Shown in pieces: positions 18,283-26,966 of a stretch of DNA of 64,000 bases; position 1 is the first letter of the stretch; each line of letters starts with the position of its first letter. This DNA is from Bradyrhizobium sp. CCBAU 53338 (GTDB taxonomy: Bacteria; Pseudomonadota; Alphaproteobacteria; Rhizobiales; Xanthobacteraceae). The position numbers were made by a program, and so were the translations under genes. The notes beneath the pieces were generated by a model, which worked only from the letters and a program-made list of their open reading frames with translations, did not search any database and was not told the DNA's origin. The stretch spans positions 5,890,001 through 5,954,000 of the forward strand of contig NZ_CP030048.1 in assembly GCF_015291665.1 (NCBI RefSeq), in the 5' to 3' direction.

Positions 18283-18813
18283 TTATCGCGGGGGGGTCTC
18301 AAGAGGAACCGGAATGGGGGCGAATGGATCGGCGAGGTCGGTGTTCCACTCGCCGGTGAATAATGAATTGGGCTGATTTGCCGGAGCGCTTTGCACGGGA
18401 AGTTGCGGCGCCGTGTCAGAATCAACCGAACCATAGCCGGCGCTCACGGAGGAGTCCTGCAAGTTTCGCGTGAAGGCGATGATGCTTTGCACGGCCTTGG
18501 GATCGACGGGACCGCAATGCTGCGCGGCGCGGGCAAGGCCACGACCGATCGCGGCGCGATTCGAGTCAGGCGCGAGTTGCACCAGCTTTTTGATCGCGGG
18601 CAGAAGATCCGGATCACTCGCCAGATACTCGGTCACCTTCTGCTCGATCTTGGATCGATCATTCTTCGCGTATTTCAATAGATGATCCGGATCGTCGGCG
18701 AACAAGCGAAGCTCCAGAGACGGAGTTCGCAAGAGAAGCGGCAAACAGCCAGACGCCGCGGCCGGCGAAACACCGACCACGGCGAACACGAACGCAAGCA
18801 CAAAGCGTGCCAT
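18283..18813 (-). CDS. Secreted protein of unknown function, paralogue B
   Basis: The 176-residue precursor has a signal peptide (cleavage near SPAAASG). A helical middle carries DPDHLLKYAKNDRSKIEQ, SDPDLLPAIKKL and RAAIGRGLARAAQHC, and the tail is Pro/Ser-rich. The middle aligns by eye with the protein encoded at 19678-20310, which has the same LL-x18-LL spacing and RAIGAGLGTAAATC; the two are paralogues separated by a cysteine peptidase gene. It sits 10 bases before the Wzc-like gene in the same direction. A role in exopolysaccharide secretion or its control is inferred from this context only. Confidence 0.82.
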   Translation of the reverse strand: MARFVLAFVFAVVGVSPAAASGCLPLLLRTPSLELRLFADDPDHLLKYAKNDRSKIEQKVTEYLASDPDLLPAIKKLVQLAPDSNRAAIGRGLARAAQHCGPVDPKAVQSIIAFTRNLQDSSVSAGYGSVDSDTAPQLPVQSAPANQPNSLFTGEWNTDLADPFAPIPVPLETPPR

Positions 18814-18954
18814 TACGTGGGCTCACCCAAGGTGAACCAGGATCCACAACGCCAGGAAGTCAACTGATGTCACCGTCAATGTCTGTCCGAGAACGCTCGC
18901 TTAACAGACAAATACGGCAAGTGTTTGTGCGTTGCAAAAAGATTTGTGTCTTGT

Positions 18955-19575
18955 CTAGTTGGAGTCGTTCTTCGCGCTCCCAAGCGCGGCAAAATCGCGA
19001 TGATCCTGCTTGGCAATGGAAACCCAGAAGCGAGGATTCTCGGCCGACTCCATCGACACCCACTGATAGTCGACGCCGCCCCACCTCCGAACGTCCGAGG
19101 CGAGATTGTCCAAAATGTAATCACCGTCTTGCAGCCGCGCGACGAGCACGAGATGGCCGCCGGTCGGCGCATAGACGACCGCCAAACGCAGGGCGCTCGC
19201 GGGCCAGCCCCTGGCGATGAGCATGTGTCGCTTGGTCACCGCATAGTCATTGCAGTCACCGGACGCCGGCGAGATCGCCCAGCGGGCCAAGATGGGGTCC
19301 GTGGATTTGGCCAGCGGATGAATGCTCTGGTTCGCCGTCGCATTGACTTCGGCCAACGCCGCGAGGGCCTCATCCCGTGCCGGCAACCGTGCTTCCGAGG
19401 AGCTCGGCTCGCACTCCGCGGGATTGTTCATGCAGAACTTCACGAACTGGAGCGGAGCCAGCACGTTCTGCGCCTCTTTCAGGAATGCCCCCGAAGGCGC
19501 CGTCGCCTGCTCAGCCGCATAGCACGGCATTGACAGCCCAACGACGAGCCAAGCCGCAATCAGATGCCGTTTCAT
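18955..19575 (-). CDS. Periplasmic transglutaminase-like cysteine peptidase (BTLCP)
   Basis: The 206-residue protein has a signal peptide (MKRHLIAAWLVVGLSMPCYA) followed by a BTLCP domain. The likely triad is Cys108 in GDCNDYA, His141 in GGHLVLV and Asp156 in ILDNLAS. The best-known family member, LapG, cleaves large type-I-secreted adhesins in the periplasm; many alphaproteobacterial members have no known substrate. The ATG at 19575 is preceded by GGAGGTGGTG. The gene lies between two paralogous secreted-protein genes and upstream of the Wzc-like gene, so it may process or regulate a component of this locus. Confidence 0.92.
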   Translation of the reverse strand: MKRHLIAAWLVVGLSMPCYAAEQATAPSGAFLKEAQNVLAPLQFVKFCMNNPAECEPSSSEARLPARDEALAALAEVNATANQSIHPLAKSTDPILARWAISPASGDCNDYAVTKRHMLIARGWPASALRLAVVYAPTGGHLVLVARLQDGDYILDNLASDVRRWGGVDYQWVSMESAENPRFWVSIAKQDHRDFAALGSAKNDSN

Positions 19576-19677
19576 CACCACCTCCAACGAAACATTCGAT
19601 GGAACGAGCGTAGTGTCGAAACTTCTCAGCCTGATTGCGCAATTTCGTAAAATTGCACCGAACCGAAGGATCGGCCT

Positions 19678-20310
19678 TCAGTTCGTCGGGCTGATTGGAG
19701 CAAGTGTGTTGGTCGAAGCGCTCGATGCGGCGGCGAAAAAGGTCGTCGTCGTCGCTGTTGACGCTCCGGAAAAAGTAGTGGTGTCGGAAGTACTTACGCC
19801 TCCCGACGATTGAGGGGCAGCTGACCCCCGTCCGCCGCCTACGACCGATTCACCGTTGGGATCAGACCCCGGAACAGCGTTGGTCGGAACATCTCCCGTG
19901 ATGCTTTCGAAGGACTGAATAAGGTCGCGGTTCTCGGTTTTGAGGACCGCTTCCTGGATCAACGTTGCGGTCGCCGGATGCGATACGACGCAGGTCGCCG
20001 CGGCCGTTCCGAGCCCCGCGCCGATTGCGCGATTCTGACTCGGCGAGCCTGCGCTCGACAGCGATTGGATCCCCTCCAACGTCTCAGGGCGCATCGTCGC
20101 GAAGTCCCGGATGGTCGCCGAAAGCTTGCCCTCGTCACCCTCCGGGTAACCGCTCAGCAAGCCGCTCGGGTTGTCGAGAAATTGTGTCGCCCGCTCGGCA
20201 TTCATCCCGCCGGCCAGAGGCGCGCATGAAACGTCGACCGCAGTCGCCGCGTGGGACAATGAGGGCGCGAGTGAAAAGGGAACCAAAAGCAGCCACACAC
20301 TAACCTTCAT
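19678..20310 (-). CDS. Secreted protein of unknown function, paralogue A
   Basis: The 210-residue precursor has a signal peptide ending near LSHA. A helical core has NPSGLLSGYPEGDEGKLS, RPETLEGIQSL and RAIGAGLGTAAATC. The tail is low-complexity, rich in Ser, Thr, Ala and Gly (about residues 145-205). The core is paralogous to the protein encoded at 18283-18813. The ATG at 20310 follows AGAGG at normal spacing. It is the gene just upstream of the cysteine peptidase. The disordered tail could be a peptidase target or a cell-wall spanning linker, but neither has direct support. Confidence 0.82.
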   Translation of the reverse strand: MKVSVWLLLVPFSLAPSLSHAATAVDVSCAPLAGGMNAERATQFLDNPSGLLSGYPEGDEGKLSATIRDFATMRPETLEGIQSLSSAGSPSQNRAIGAGLGTAAATCVVSHPATATLIQEAVLKTENRDLIQSFESITGDVPTNAVPGSDPNGESVVGGGRGSAAPQSSGGVSTSDTTTFSGASTATTTTFFAAASSASTNTLAPISPTN

Positions 20311-20388
20311 TTTGGCAACCTCTTTTCGAATTTCATACGTGTAGAAGTCTCATTTGTATAAGCGAATTCCCCAACGGGGTGAACAGAT

Positions 20389-21750
20389 TTAAGAAGTGGT
20401 GAATTGGCGCGGCGGACGCTGCTGCGTGGAGATCGACTGCGCCAGACCACATCCCGCGATCGCCGCGAATAACACTGCAAAGCCCGTTACTTGCACCGAA
20501 AAATCGACGCATGAATGCAGGGCTCCGAGCAGAAACACAGCGGCACCCGTGGCTGGCATATAATTGTCACGTCGTCTTGCGAAACTGCCGAAGACCATTC
20601 GTCCGAAGAACAGGACGACCAGACCACAGACGAGGATCGTCAAAGGAATGCCGGCGGAGACCAACATCTCGAGTGGAGTGCTGTGCGCCTTGTCCCAGAT
20701 TCCCTGGCTTCCAAGATCCACTGCCCGGAAAGCAGGAAATGCTGCCTCGAAATTGCCCAGCCCCCAACCGAACAGTTCATGGCCCCTCAACATCTCCAAT
20801 GACGTTCGATAGACCTCGAGCCGCCGCGGATCTCCCAGCCCGAACATGCCGACGCGGCTGCTTGCGATTCCACCGATCACAAAAAAAGCCATGATGGCAG
20901 CGACAGTCACCGTTCCGGAGACCAGCCAGTAGCGCTTCAACTGGTCTCGATATTGCATCAGATGCAGATTGGTCAGGAAGGCGAGACTAAGGAGAGTGAG
21001 AACGACGCCGGCACGCGACCCCGTCATGCCGACGGCCGTGAGGCAAGCAAGAAGGCCCGCGCAAAGAACGGCGGGATGATCAACAGGCGAATGCCGAACG
21101 TGTCGGGAGCTACGCTTGGCAAACCATGTGTCGGACGACCGTGCCAGCAATTGACCGAGGAACAAGACCGCACAGCAGCCCCAAAAGGCTGCCGCCGTAT
21201 TTCGATTCACGAACGTTCCCGTGGCGAACGAGAGATAGTACTCCTTGGTCCGCCACAAGAGCCTGGTGGGAGCAAGCAGCTGTGCAGCGATGCCGTAGAC
21301 AGCATAGGCGAAACCGGCATATGCAGTCGCCTTCAGCAGCGATCTCGCAGCCACTTCGTCCGTTGCGATCAGATAGGCCCGCACGAGCATCAGGGCAAAG
21401 AGCAGGCAAGGGCCAAACGCCACCCACGGGGCTGAAGCCGTGACAGAAAGACGATCCGGCAGCGTCAGCCCGGCGAGATTCCGGGCCACGTCCCATGCCG
21501 GGTCGGCGAATCCGGCACCGACTCCGGGCCAGATCTGAAAGACCGCCAATGCGCAGGTGAATAGCAGGATGACGACCGTCGAGCCCAAAATCCAGAGATC
21601 TGCGCGACACACGCGCGACAGGTCGGCCGTCATCAGACTGACAACCAGGAGCGCGGTCCAAATCCAGCCCCAGATCAGTTCGACCGAGCCGAATGGCAGC
21701 GGCGCCACCAAGACAACGAAAAGTGCGATAAACTGAGATATCCGGTGCAC
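20389..21750 (-). CDS. O-antigen ligase/polymerase family membrane protein (Wzy_C)
   Basis: The product of about 453 residues is an integral membrane protein with roughly ten to twelve segments. It carries the family signature GSRAG in TAVGMTGSRAGVVLTLL and a periplasmic-loop GWGLGNFEAAFP, as in O-antigen ligases and Wzy polymerases. It would join lipid-linked repeat units or transfer the glycan. A GTG at 21750 is taken as start because it directly precedes the first hydrophobic stretch; in-frame upstream starts exist up to 21834 and no strong ribosome site decides. It is divergent from a second polymerase-like gene at 21912. Confidence 0.88.
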   Translation of the reverse strand: MHRISQFIALFVVLVAPLPFGSVELIWGWIWTALLVVSLMTADLSRVCRADLWILGSTVVILLFTCALAVFQIWPGVGAGFADPAWDVARNLAGLTLPDRLSVTASAPWVAFGPCLLFALMLVRAYLIATDEVAARSLLKATAYAGFAYAVYGIAAQLLAPTRLLWRTKEYYLSFATGTFVNRNTAAAFWGCCAVLFLGQLLARSSDTWFAKRSSRHVRHSPVDHPAVLCAGLLACLTAVGMTGSRAGVVLTLLSLAFLTNLHLMQYRDQLKRYWLVSGTVTVAAIMAFFVIGGIASSRVGMFGLGDPRRLEVYRTSLEMLRGHELFGWGLGNFEAAFPAFRAVDLGSQGIWDKAHSTPLEMLVSAGIPLTILVCGLVVLFFGRMVFGSFARRRDNYMPATGAAVFLLGALHSCVDFSVQVTGFAVLFAAIAGCGLAQSISTQQRPPRQFTTS

Positions 21751-21911
21751 AGCAACAGTTTCTACTTGAAGGCCATGCAATCGGCCGTCGGTTGGTTGAG
21801 CTCGCCGCGCAGCATGAACAACACCACGTACCACCTTGCGCCCCGGACACTTCTTGTGCCCCAGACACTTCCCTCGTTGAAGACACGAAGTATTTAACGA
21901 AAGCCTTCACG
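21751..21911. promoter_or_regulatory. Divergent promoter region between two polymerase-like genes
   Basis: This 161-base gap separates the minus-strand run that begins with the ligase-family gene (21750) from the plus-strand run polymerase-acyltransferase-flippase (21912 onward). It must hold promoters in both directions. I see no clear consensus box or palindrome. A short tandem duplication (GCCCCGGACACTTCTTGT / GCCCCAGACACTTC) lies at about 21840-21870. Confidence 0.45.
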
Positions 21912-23228
21912 ATGGATCAACCGACGACGCATCCCGAAGTCCAAAAAGCGACGTCTGCGCTCTGGACGCTTCCGACCCTGGAAGGTCTCGCGGTCATCCT
22001 CTATTTCGGGCGCGACGCCTTCGCCGGCGTGGTCCGGTATTACGCAAGCCTTACTCATCTCGACCCGCTGTGGTTCGTCCCGGACGTCTTCGCATTCGCC
22101 TGCATCGGCGCCTTCACCTACAGGTACGCCTTCAAGAGAGCGAACGTTCTTGCAATTCTCTTTCTCCTCTATGTGCTGTTTGCCCTGTTCCTGGGCTACG
22201 TCTTCCTCGGCGAAGTCAAGGGACTGGCTTCGTCCATCAAGATGATTGCGCCGGCCTTCGTTGGATTCTGCTTCTGCGGCCGCGAGTTCAAGGATCAAAA
22301 ACTCCTCCTGAGGCTGATCTACTTTCTCTTTTTCGCCTCCATGCTCGGCATCCTCTGGTCTGCCCATACACGCTTGCCGTGGGTCGCCTTTTCGTACGAA
22401 TCCTTCGGCGCGACACGAACTGCCGCGCGGCTCTGGTGGACCGGCGGCGAAAGCCGCGTCTCCGGGTTCGCCGCCGACAGCACCATGGCGGCCTACTTCG
22501 TCTTGATCACCTACGTCTTCACCTCAATTCGAAAAAGCGTGCTGTGGTGCCTGGTGTGGGCCGGACCTGCCTTTTATGCGATCCACCTTTCGACGAACAA
22601 GACGGCGATCGGCGTCCTCGCGATCTATCTCGCGGCCCTGATGTTCGTCCGCGCATTCAACGAAAGGCATCGCTTTTCGGCGCTTCGATCGATCACTCTT
22701 TGGTCATTTGCGTGCATTCTGATCCCCGGAGCGCTGATGCTGATGTTCAGCGGCACGAACCTCGCGAGTGTCGCAAAGGGCCTCTACAGCCTGCAGGACC
22801 GCATCAACAACAGCTGGCAGCTGCCCTTCGTCTACATGAACGACCTCATGCCCCTCGGCTATTTCACGGGCTGCGGATTGGGCTGCTTCAACTACCCCCA
22901 GCAGCTGTTTTCGAACAAGGTCAGCTACTACGTGCCCGTGGACAATTTCTACATCGGTACGTATCTGATGTTCGGTCCGGTCTTCGTGCTTTTCATGATC
23001 TTCGTCATGCTGGCTGTGGCGAGGACACGGGACATCTACAAGCTCACCGTAGTCTTCGTCATGAACTTCTACACCATTACGGTTCTGGGCTACGGACCCG
23101 CCAGTGGCCTCCTGGTCATCACCATGGGCTTCAGCGAGGTGTTCGGCGCGAAACTCAAGTCCCGCCCGTTCAGCGCCGAATCCAATGCGATCGGACGGCA
23201 GCCGCTTCTGAGGGCAGCGAGCGGGTGA
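21912..23228 (+). CDS. Polysaccharide polymerase-like multi-pass membrane protein (Wzy-like)
   Basis: The 438-residue protein has about ten hydrophobic segments and a large loop around LPFVYMNDLMPLGYFTGCGLGCFNYPQQLF, then VPVDNFYIGTYLMFG. This resembles Wzy polymerases, in which the G-x-G-x-G-x-F-type loop contacts the glycan. Sequence conservation in this class is poor, so the call rests on topology and on its place before an acyltransferase and a Wzx flippase. The ATG at 21912 starts just before the first segment. Its stop shares one base with the next gene's ATG at 23228. Confidence 0.8.
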   Translation: MDQPTTHPEVQKATSALWTLPTLEGLAVILYFGRDAFAGVVRYYASLTHLDPLWFVPDVFAFACIGAFTYRYAFKRANVLAILFLLYVLFALFLGYVFLGEVKGLASSIKMIAPAFVGFCFCGREFKDQKLLLRLIYFLFFASMLGILWSAHTRLPWVAFSYESFGATRTAARLWWTGGESRVSGFAADSTMAAYFVLITYVFTSIRKSVLWCLVWAGPAFYAIHLSTNKTAIGVLAIYLAALMFVRAFNERHRFSALRSITLWSFACILIPGALMLMFSGTNLASVAKGLYSLQDRINNSWQLPFVYMNDLMPLGYFTGCGLGCFNYPQQLFSNKVSYYVPVDNFYIGTYLMFGPVFVLFMIFVMLAVARTRDIYKLTVVFVMNFYTITVLGYGPASGLLVITMGFSEVFGAKLKSRPFSAESNAIGRQPLLRAASG

Positions 23229-24337
23229 TGAACCTCTCCAGATTGCCCGACGAGCGGGCAGGTCCCGTCACGGCGACATTTCCCGAGGGGGCCCATCGCA
23301 CCCGTACGACGCAGTTCGAGCCCTCTATTCAAGGCTTGCGCGGCCTCGCCGCGTTGAGCGTACTGCTCGTTCACCTCTATGACATGCCGATGCTGGCAGG
23401 ATTCCTTCCGGCCGTGCCGTCGTGGCTGAACGCGACCGTGGGAACCTTCGGCCGCGGGGTCGAGGTGTTCTTCATGATCAGCGGCTACCTGATTCCGGCG
23501 AGTTTGGTGCGGCACAAGCTGATCTCGAAATTCTTCTACGACCGATGCCTGCGCATCCTGCCGGTGTTCGTCACCTTCCACCTCATCCTGTTCGCCATTG
23601 GCCCGCTGGTCGGATACAAATTCTTCAAGGACATCGACGCGCTGAACTATCTGAAGATTTTCTTCGCCAACCTGTTCTTCCTTCCGGACATCCTCAATCT
23701 CCCTCTTGGGCAGCAGAACGCCTGGACGCTTACCTATGAGTGGGCCTTCTATATCTGGTTTGCCGTTGCCTTCTATTTCGCTCCGCGCTCGCGGCCAATC
23801 ACGGCGCTCGTGGTCGTCGCAGGCTGCGCCGCCATGTTCTATTTCCCCATCACCGCTTATTTCCTGATCGGTCTCGTTCTCGGGGCGATCGAACTGCGCA
23901 TCAGGGCACAGGGCCTGCCCGGGCTGATATTCAGCGTCGCCTGCCTGGCATTGATGTACGCGATGATGGAGTATGTACATCCGTTCGCAGGGTTGATCCC
24001 GGCGTTCCTCCTGTTTTCGACCGTGTTGAACCCGGACTCGGCCATCGCGCAGCTGCTGTCGAAGACTGCGCCGCAATTCGTCGGCAAGATCAGCTACAGC
24101 CTCTACCTCGTACATCCCTTTGCGCTCTATCCGCTCCAGGTCATCGGGAGCAAACTCGTTGCGCATGGATATTCACCGTGGGCGGTATGGCCGATATTCG
24201 TGATCGTCGGCTTGCCCCTCTCATTCGTGGCGTCGACCATTACGTACGAACTGATCGAGGTTCGAATGAGACATGCCGTCGCGGCATTGCTCGGAGACTC
24301 CAAGCGAAGATCCCTCGCCGAAGCGCGGAATGACTAG
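23228..24337 (+). CDS. Acyltransferase-3 family membrane O-acyltransferase
   Basis: The 369-residue protein starts with the family pattern QGLRGLAALSVLLVHLY, which includes the probable catalytic His, followed by GRGVEVFFMISGYLI and about ten membrane segments. It ends with KISYSLYLVHPF, also typical. These proteins transfer acyl groups, often acetyl, to polysaccharide precursors across the inner membrane. Its ATG overlaps the polymerase stop by one base (TGATG), so the two are translationally coupled. The specific acyl donor and the sugar position are unknown. A second family member is encoded at 39026. Confidence 0.92.
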   Translation: MNLSRLPDERAGPVTATFPEGAHRTRTTQFEPSIQGLRGLAALSVLLVHLYDMPMLAGFLPAVPSWLNATVGTFGRGVEVFFMISGYLIPASLVRHKLISKFFYDRCLRILPVFVTFHLILFAIGPLVGYKFFKDIDALNYLKIFFANLFFLPDILNLPLGQQNAWTLTYEWAFYIWFAVAFYFAPRSRPITALVVVAGCAAMFYFPITAYFLIGLVLGAIELRIRAQGLPGLIFSVACLALMYAMMEYVHPFAGLIPAFLLFSTVLNPDSAIAQLLSKTAPQFVGKISYSLYLVHPFALYPLQVIGSKLVAHGYSPWAVWPIFVIVGLPLSFVASTITYELIEVRMRHAVAALLGDSKRRSLAEARND

Positions 24338-24436
24338 CCGCCCGAATGAAATTCTGGCGGCGGCACTTCTGCAACGTTCGTCGCTCCCTCACCTTTGACA
24401 GGCATTGCACGATATGCTTCGCCTTCGCGATCGCGG

Positions 24437-25729
24437 ATGATGACGGTCCTGACAATGCGTATTCCACGAAAACTGGTTGCCCTGACGAATGTCCTCATTC
24501 GATCCGCAACGCTTGGGCTCCGTTTCCTACTCTCGTTCTATGTCATCAAATATCTCGGTTACGACGCGGCCGGCGTCTACGGGCTCACGGTCGGCGTGAC
24601 GGGCATCACGCCGGCGCTGATCGGTTGGGGGCTGAACTATTTCGTAGCCCGCGAGGTGGTCGGCATGTCTCCGTCCCAGGCAGCCTTGCGGATTCGAAAT
24701 CGCCTGTTCATCACAATCGTCTCGCTGACATTGGCGACGGTGGCGATGATCCTGTTCTCCTTCTTCACGCAACGAACCAGTGCCCCTCTCTTTGTCTTGA
24801 TCGCCATCCTTGCCTGGCTCGAGACAATTGCGCTCGACTTGCACCTGCCGTTGATCGGCCTGGGCAAGGCCGTGGAAGCGAACGTTCTCGTGTTCATACG
24901 TTCCGCCGCCTGGGTCCCCTTCATCGTTGGTCTCGGCCTGGCCTTCCCACAATTCCGCTCGATGGAAGCGCTGCTGTCGGCGTGGATCGTCGCCGACGTG
25001 CTGGCGCTCGTCCTGCTCGGCGTCATGGCGCGGCAATGGGGTGTGGGAGGGATAATCAGCTCACAAATCGATTTCGGCTGGATCGTCAACCGGCTTCGAC
25101 GATCCTGGCACATCTATGTCAGCGACGTCAGCCTCGTGGGATTGATGTACCTCGATCGATATATCGTCGGAATTTTCCTGGGGCTGTCTGCAACCGGCAT
25201 CTACACCTTCTTCTGGTCGCTCAGCAATTCGTTGCAGACGCTGGTCTCTACAGCTGTCGTCCAAACAGCCCTGCCGACCCTGGTGAAAGCCTTCTCGAGT
25301 GAAGATCGCCACGCCTGGAAAAATGCAATCACGATCGAGTTCTACAAGGTGATCTCGATTTCCGTCGGAATGGCACTGGTGATTTTCGCGGCGAGCGAAG
25401 TCGCGCTGCACTACATGTCGATGCGGGGCCTGAGCGAACATCACGGCCTCTTCCTGCTGCTTCTTGCCGCTTCCGTTCTGCGTGCGTGTTCGGATCTGGG
25501 AAACGTCGCAATGCTGAGCACGCAAAAGGATACTTCGTATGCCGCCATCAATATCATCGGGGTCTTTCTCTCGACCGGCATGACCTGTCTCGGCGTCGCT
25601 CTTTATGGCCTCTCTGGCGCAGGCGTGGCGATCTTCACCACTGCGGTCATCCTTCTGCTGATGCGGATCTGGCTGCTTGCGGGCCTGCTTCGGCCCACTG
25701 CGTCGCCCGACCCCGGTGACCATGCCTGA
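24437..25729 (+). CDS. Oligosaccharide flippase (Wzx-like)
   Basis: The protein of about 430 residues has twelve or so membrane segments spread over its whole length and the polysaccharide-transporter pattern near the N-terminus (RSATLGLRFLLSFYVIKYLG, then AAGVYGLTV). It also has VGLMYLDRYIVGIFLGL, where flippases of the MOP superfamily carry a conserved segment. It would flip undecaprenyl-linked repeat units to the periplasm for the Wzy-like polymerases nearby. The start is one of two adjacent ATGs at 24437 and 24440; ATG 24455 is also possible. It is followed by an acetyltransferase gene in the same direction. Confidence 0.9.
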   Translation: MMTVLTMRIPRKLVALTNVLIRSATLGLRFLLSFYVIKYLGYDAAGVYGLTVGVTGITPALIGWGLNYFVAREVVGMSPSQAALRIRNRLFITIVSLTLATVAMILFSFFTQRTSAPLFVLIAILAWLETIALDLHLPLIGLGKAVEANVLVFIRSAAWVPFIVGLGLAFPQFRSMEALLSAWIVADVLALVLLGVMARQWGVGGIISSQIDFGWIVNRLRRSWHIYVSDVSLVGLMYLDRYIVGIFLGLSATGIYTFFWSLSNSLQTLVSTAVVQTALPTLVKAFSSEDRHAWKNAITIEFYKVISISVGMALVIFAASEVALHYMSMRGLSEHHGLFLLLLAASVLRACSDLGNVAMLSTQKDTSYAAINIIGVFLSTGMTCLGVALYGLSGAGVAIFTTAVILLLMRIWLLAGLLRPTASPDPGDHA

Positions 25730-25810
25730 CGCCGGTCGAACAGCCTTGCGCGGCAAAGGAAAGACCCTAAGCTTGCCGGCAGCCGGTGCCGCATCGCGGA
25801 GCAACTCTCC

Positions 25811-26407
25811 ATGACTCAAACGACGAAAATCGCCGACAAGATCAGGGAAGATCTGGCGCATTACGCCCTGCGGGAACACACCGGCGTCAGCGCCGCCTTT
25901 GCAGCGCGCATGTTCCTGCTGACCCCGGGATTTCAGTTTGTGCTGGCTTTGCGCATCCAGGAGGCACTGTTTCGGATTCCGCTCGTCGGAAGGCTCCTGC
26001 GCCGCATCGCCTGGTGGGCCTCGTGCCTCCTCTTTGGATCAGAGATCGCGATGGCTGCGAGCGTGGATGGAGGACTTTACGTCCCACATCCGTACGGAAT
26101 CGTCGTCGGCGCCTGCGACATCGGAAAGCGAGTCACATTGCTGCAACACATCACGATCGGCCGAAAGGACCACACGGATCGAGGACGCCCTCGGATCGAT
26201 GATGGCGCCTCTTTGATGGCAGGCTGCGTCGTGGTTGGAGATATCACGATCGGCAGCGGAGCAACCATCGGCGCCAACTCCGTCGTCCTGAAGGACGTCC
26301 CGCCCGATTCCGTGGCGATCGGCGCTCCGGCCAAAATCCTGCGGCGAGCCGACGCTGCGATCGACGCTAAAGACGAATTGCAGGACGCTAAATCGCAGGT
26401 CGCTTAG
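25811..26407 (+). CDS. Serine-acetyltransferase-like hexapeptide acyltransferase
   Basis: The 198-residue protein has a helical N-terminus (ADKIREDLAHYAL) and a left-handed beta-helix of hexapeptide repeats: VPHPYGIVVGACDIGKRVTL, then IGSGATIGANSVVL and GAPAKIL. It has the CysE/NodL-type His pair in YVPHPYG and LLQHITIG. In polysaccharide loci this subtype O-acetylates sugar residues in the cytoplasm, whereas CysE itself makes O-acetylserine; the location favours the former. It is convergent with a second, diverged copy at 26433, and probably belongs to the flippase operon. Confidence 0.88.
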   Translation: MTQTTKIADKIREDLAHYALREHTGVSAAFAARMFLLTPGFQFVLALRIQEALFRIPLVGRLLRRIAWWASCLLFGSEIAMAASVDGGLYVPHPYGIVVGACDIGKRVTLLQHITIGRKDHTDRGRPRIDDGASLMAGCVVVGDITIGSGATIGANSVVLKDVPPDSVAIGAPAKILRRADAAIDAKDELQDAKSQVA

Positions 26408-26432
26408 GATTGCGAGACGCGCGGTGCGCGGC

Positions 26433-26966
26433 TCAACCGGCCTTGGCCGTTGAATTGTCCGCTCCGACGATCCGCGCGGGAGCTCCCGCCGCGCACGCAT
26501 GATCGGGAACATCGATAAGAACGACGGAATGGGCCGCAACGACGGCATTACGTCCAATCCTGATCCCACCCAGCACCGTTGCGCCAGTATAGATCACCGC
26601 TCCGTCTTCGATCGTAGGGTATGCCGCGACGTCCTGCGAAATGCGGCCAAGCGTCACGCCCTGATAGATCGTCACATCGTTCCCGATCACGCTCCCCTCA
26701 CCTATGACGACGCCAATCGGATGCGGCAGACATAGCCCGGAACCCAGCCGGGCCGTGACTGCAATGTAACATCCATACGACGTGACCGTCCCTCGCCAAA
26801 CAAGCCGTGACAAAACTCTGGCGATCTTGCCGCCGCGATTCAGCGACATCGCGAGCCGCGCGCGGATGACGACGCAGAAACCAGGCGATGTGACGAGCGC
26901 GATCGCCCCTCCCAGCCAACCCTTGCGCCCGGCATTTCGCGAGAGATCTCGCCTCCAAGTGCTCAT
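26433..26966 (-). CDS. Serine-acetyltransferase-like hexapeptide acyltransferase (second copy)
   Basis: The 177-residue protein repeats the architecture of the neighbour at 25811. A helical N-terminus is followed by a beta-helix with LCLPHPIGVVIGEGSVIGNDV, IYQGVTLGRI, IYTGATVLGGIRIGRNAVV and AAGAPARIV. The CysE-like His in LPHPIG is present, but the His of LLQHITIG is replaced by Gln (IYQGVTLG). An ATG at 26966 with GAGG 6 bases upstream is preferred over 26978. It probably acetylates another hydroxyl of the polymer; a cysteine biosynthesis role is unlikely here but not excluded. Confidence 0.86.
   Translation of the reverse strand: MSTWRRDLSRNAGRKGWLGGAIALVTSPGFCVVIRARLAMSLNRGGKIARVLSRLVWRGTVTSYGCYIAVTARLGSGLCLPHPIGVVIGEGSVIGNDVTIYQGVTLGRISQDVAAYPTIEDGAVIYTGATVLGGIRIGRNAVVAAHSVVLIDVPDHACAAGAPARIVGADNSTAKAG

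Noticed and set aside
19613..19813. Plus-strand frame of 66 residues opposite the end of the secreted paralogue A gene
   Set aside because: It is antisense to the low-complexity Ser/Thr/Ala tail of a well-supported gene; it has no family resemblance of its own.
22070..23227. N-terminal extension of the acyltransferase frame overlapping the polymerase gene
   Set aside because: The extended part is the out-of-frame reading of the polymerase gene; the acyltransferase family pattern starts after ATG 23228.
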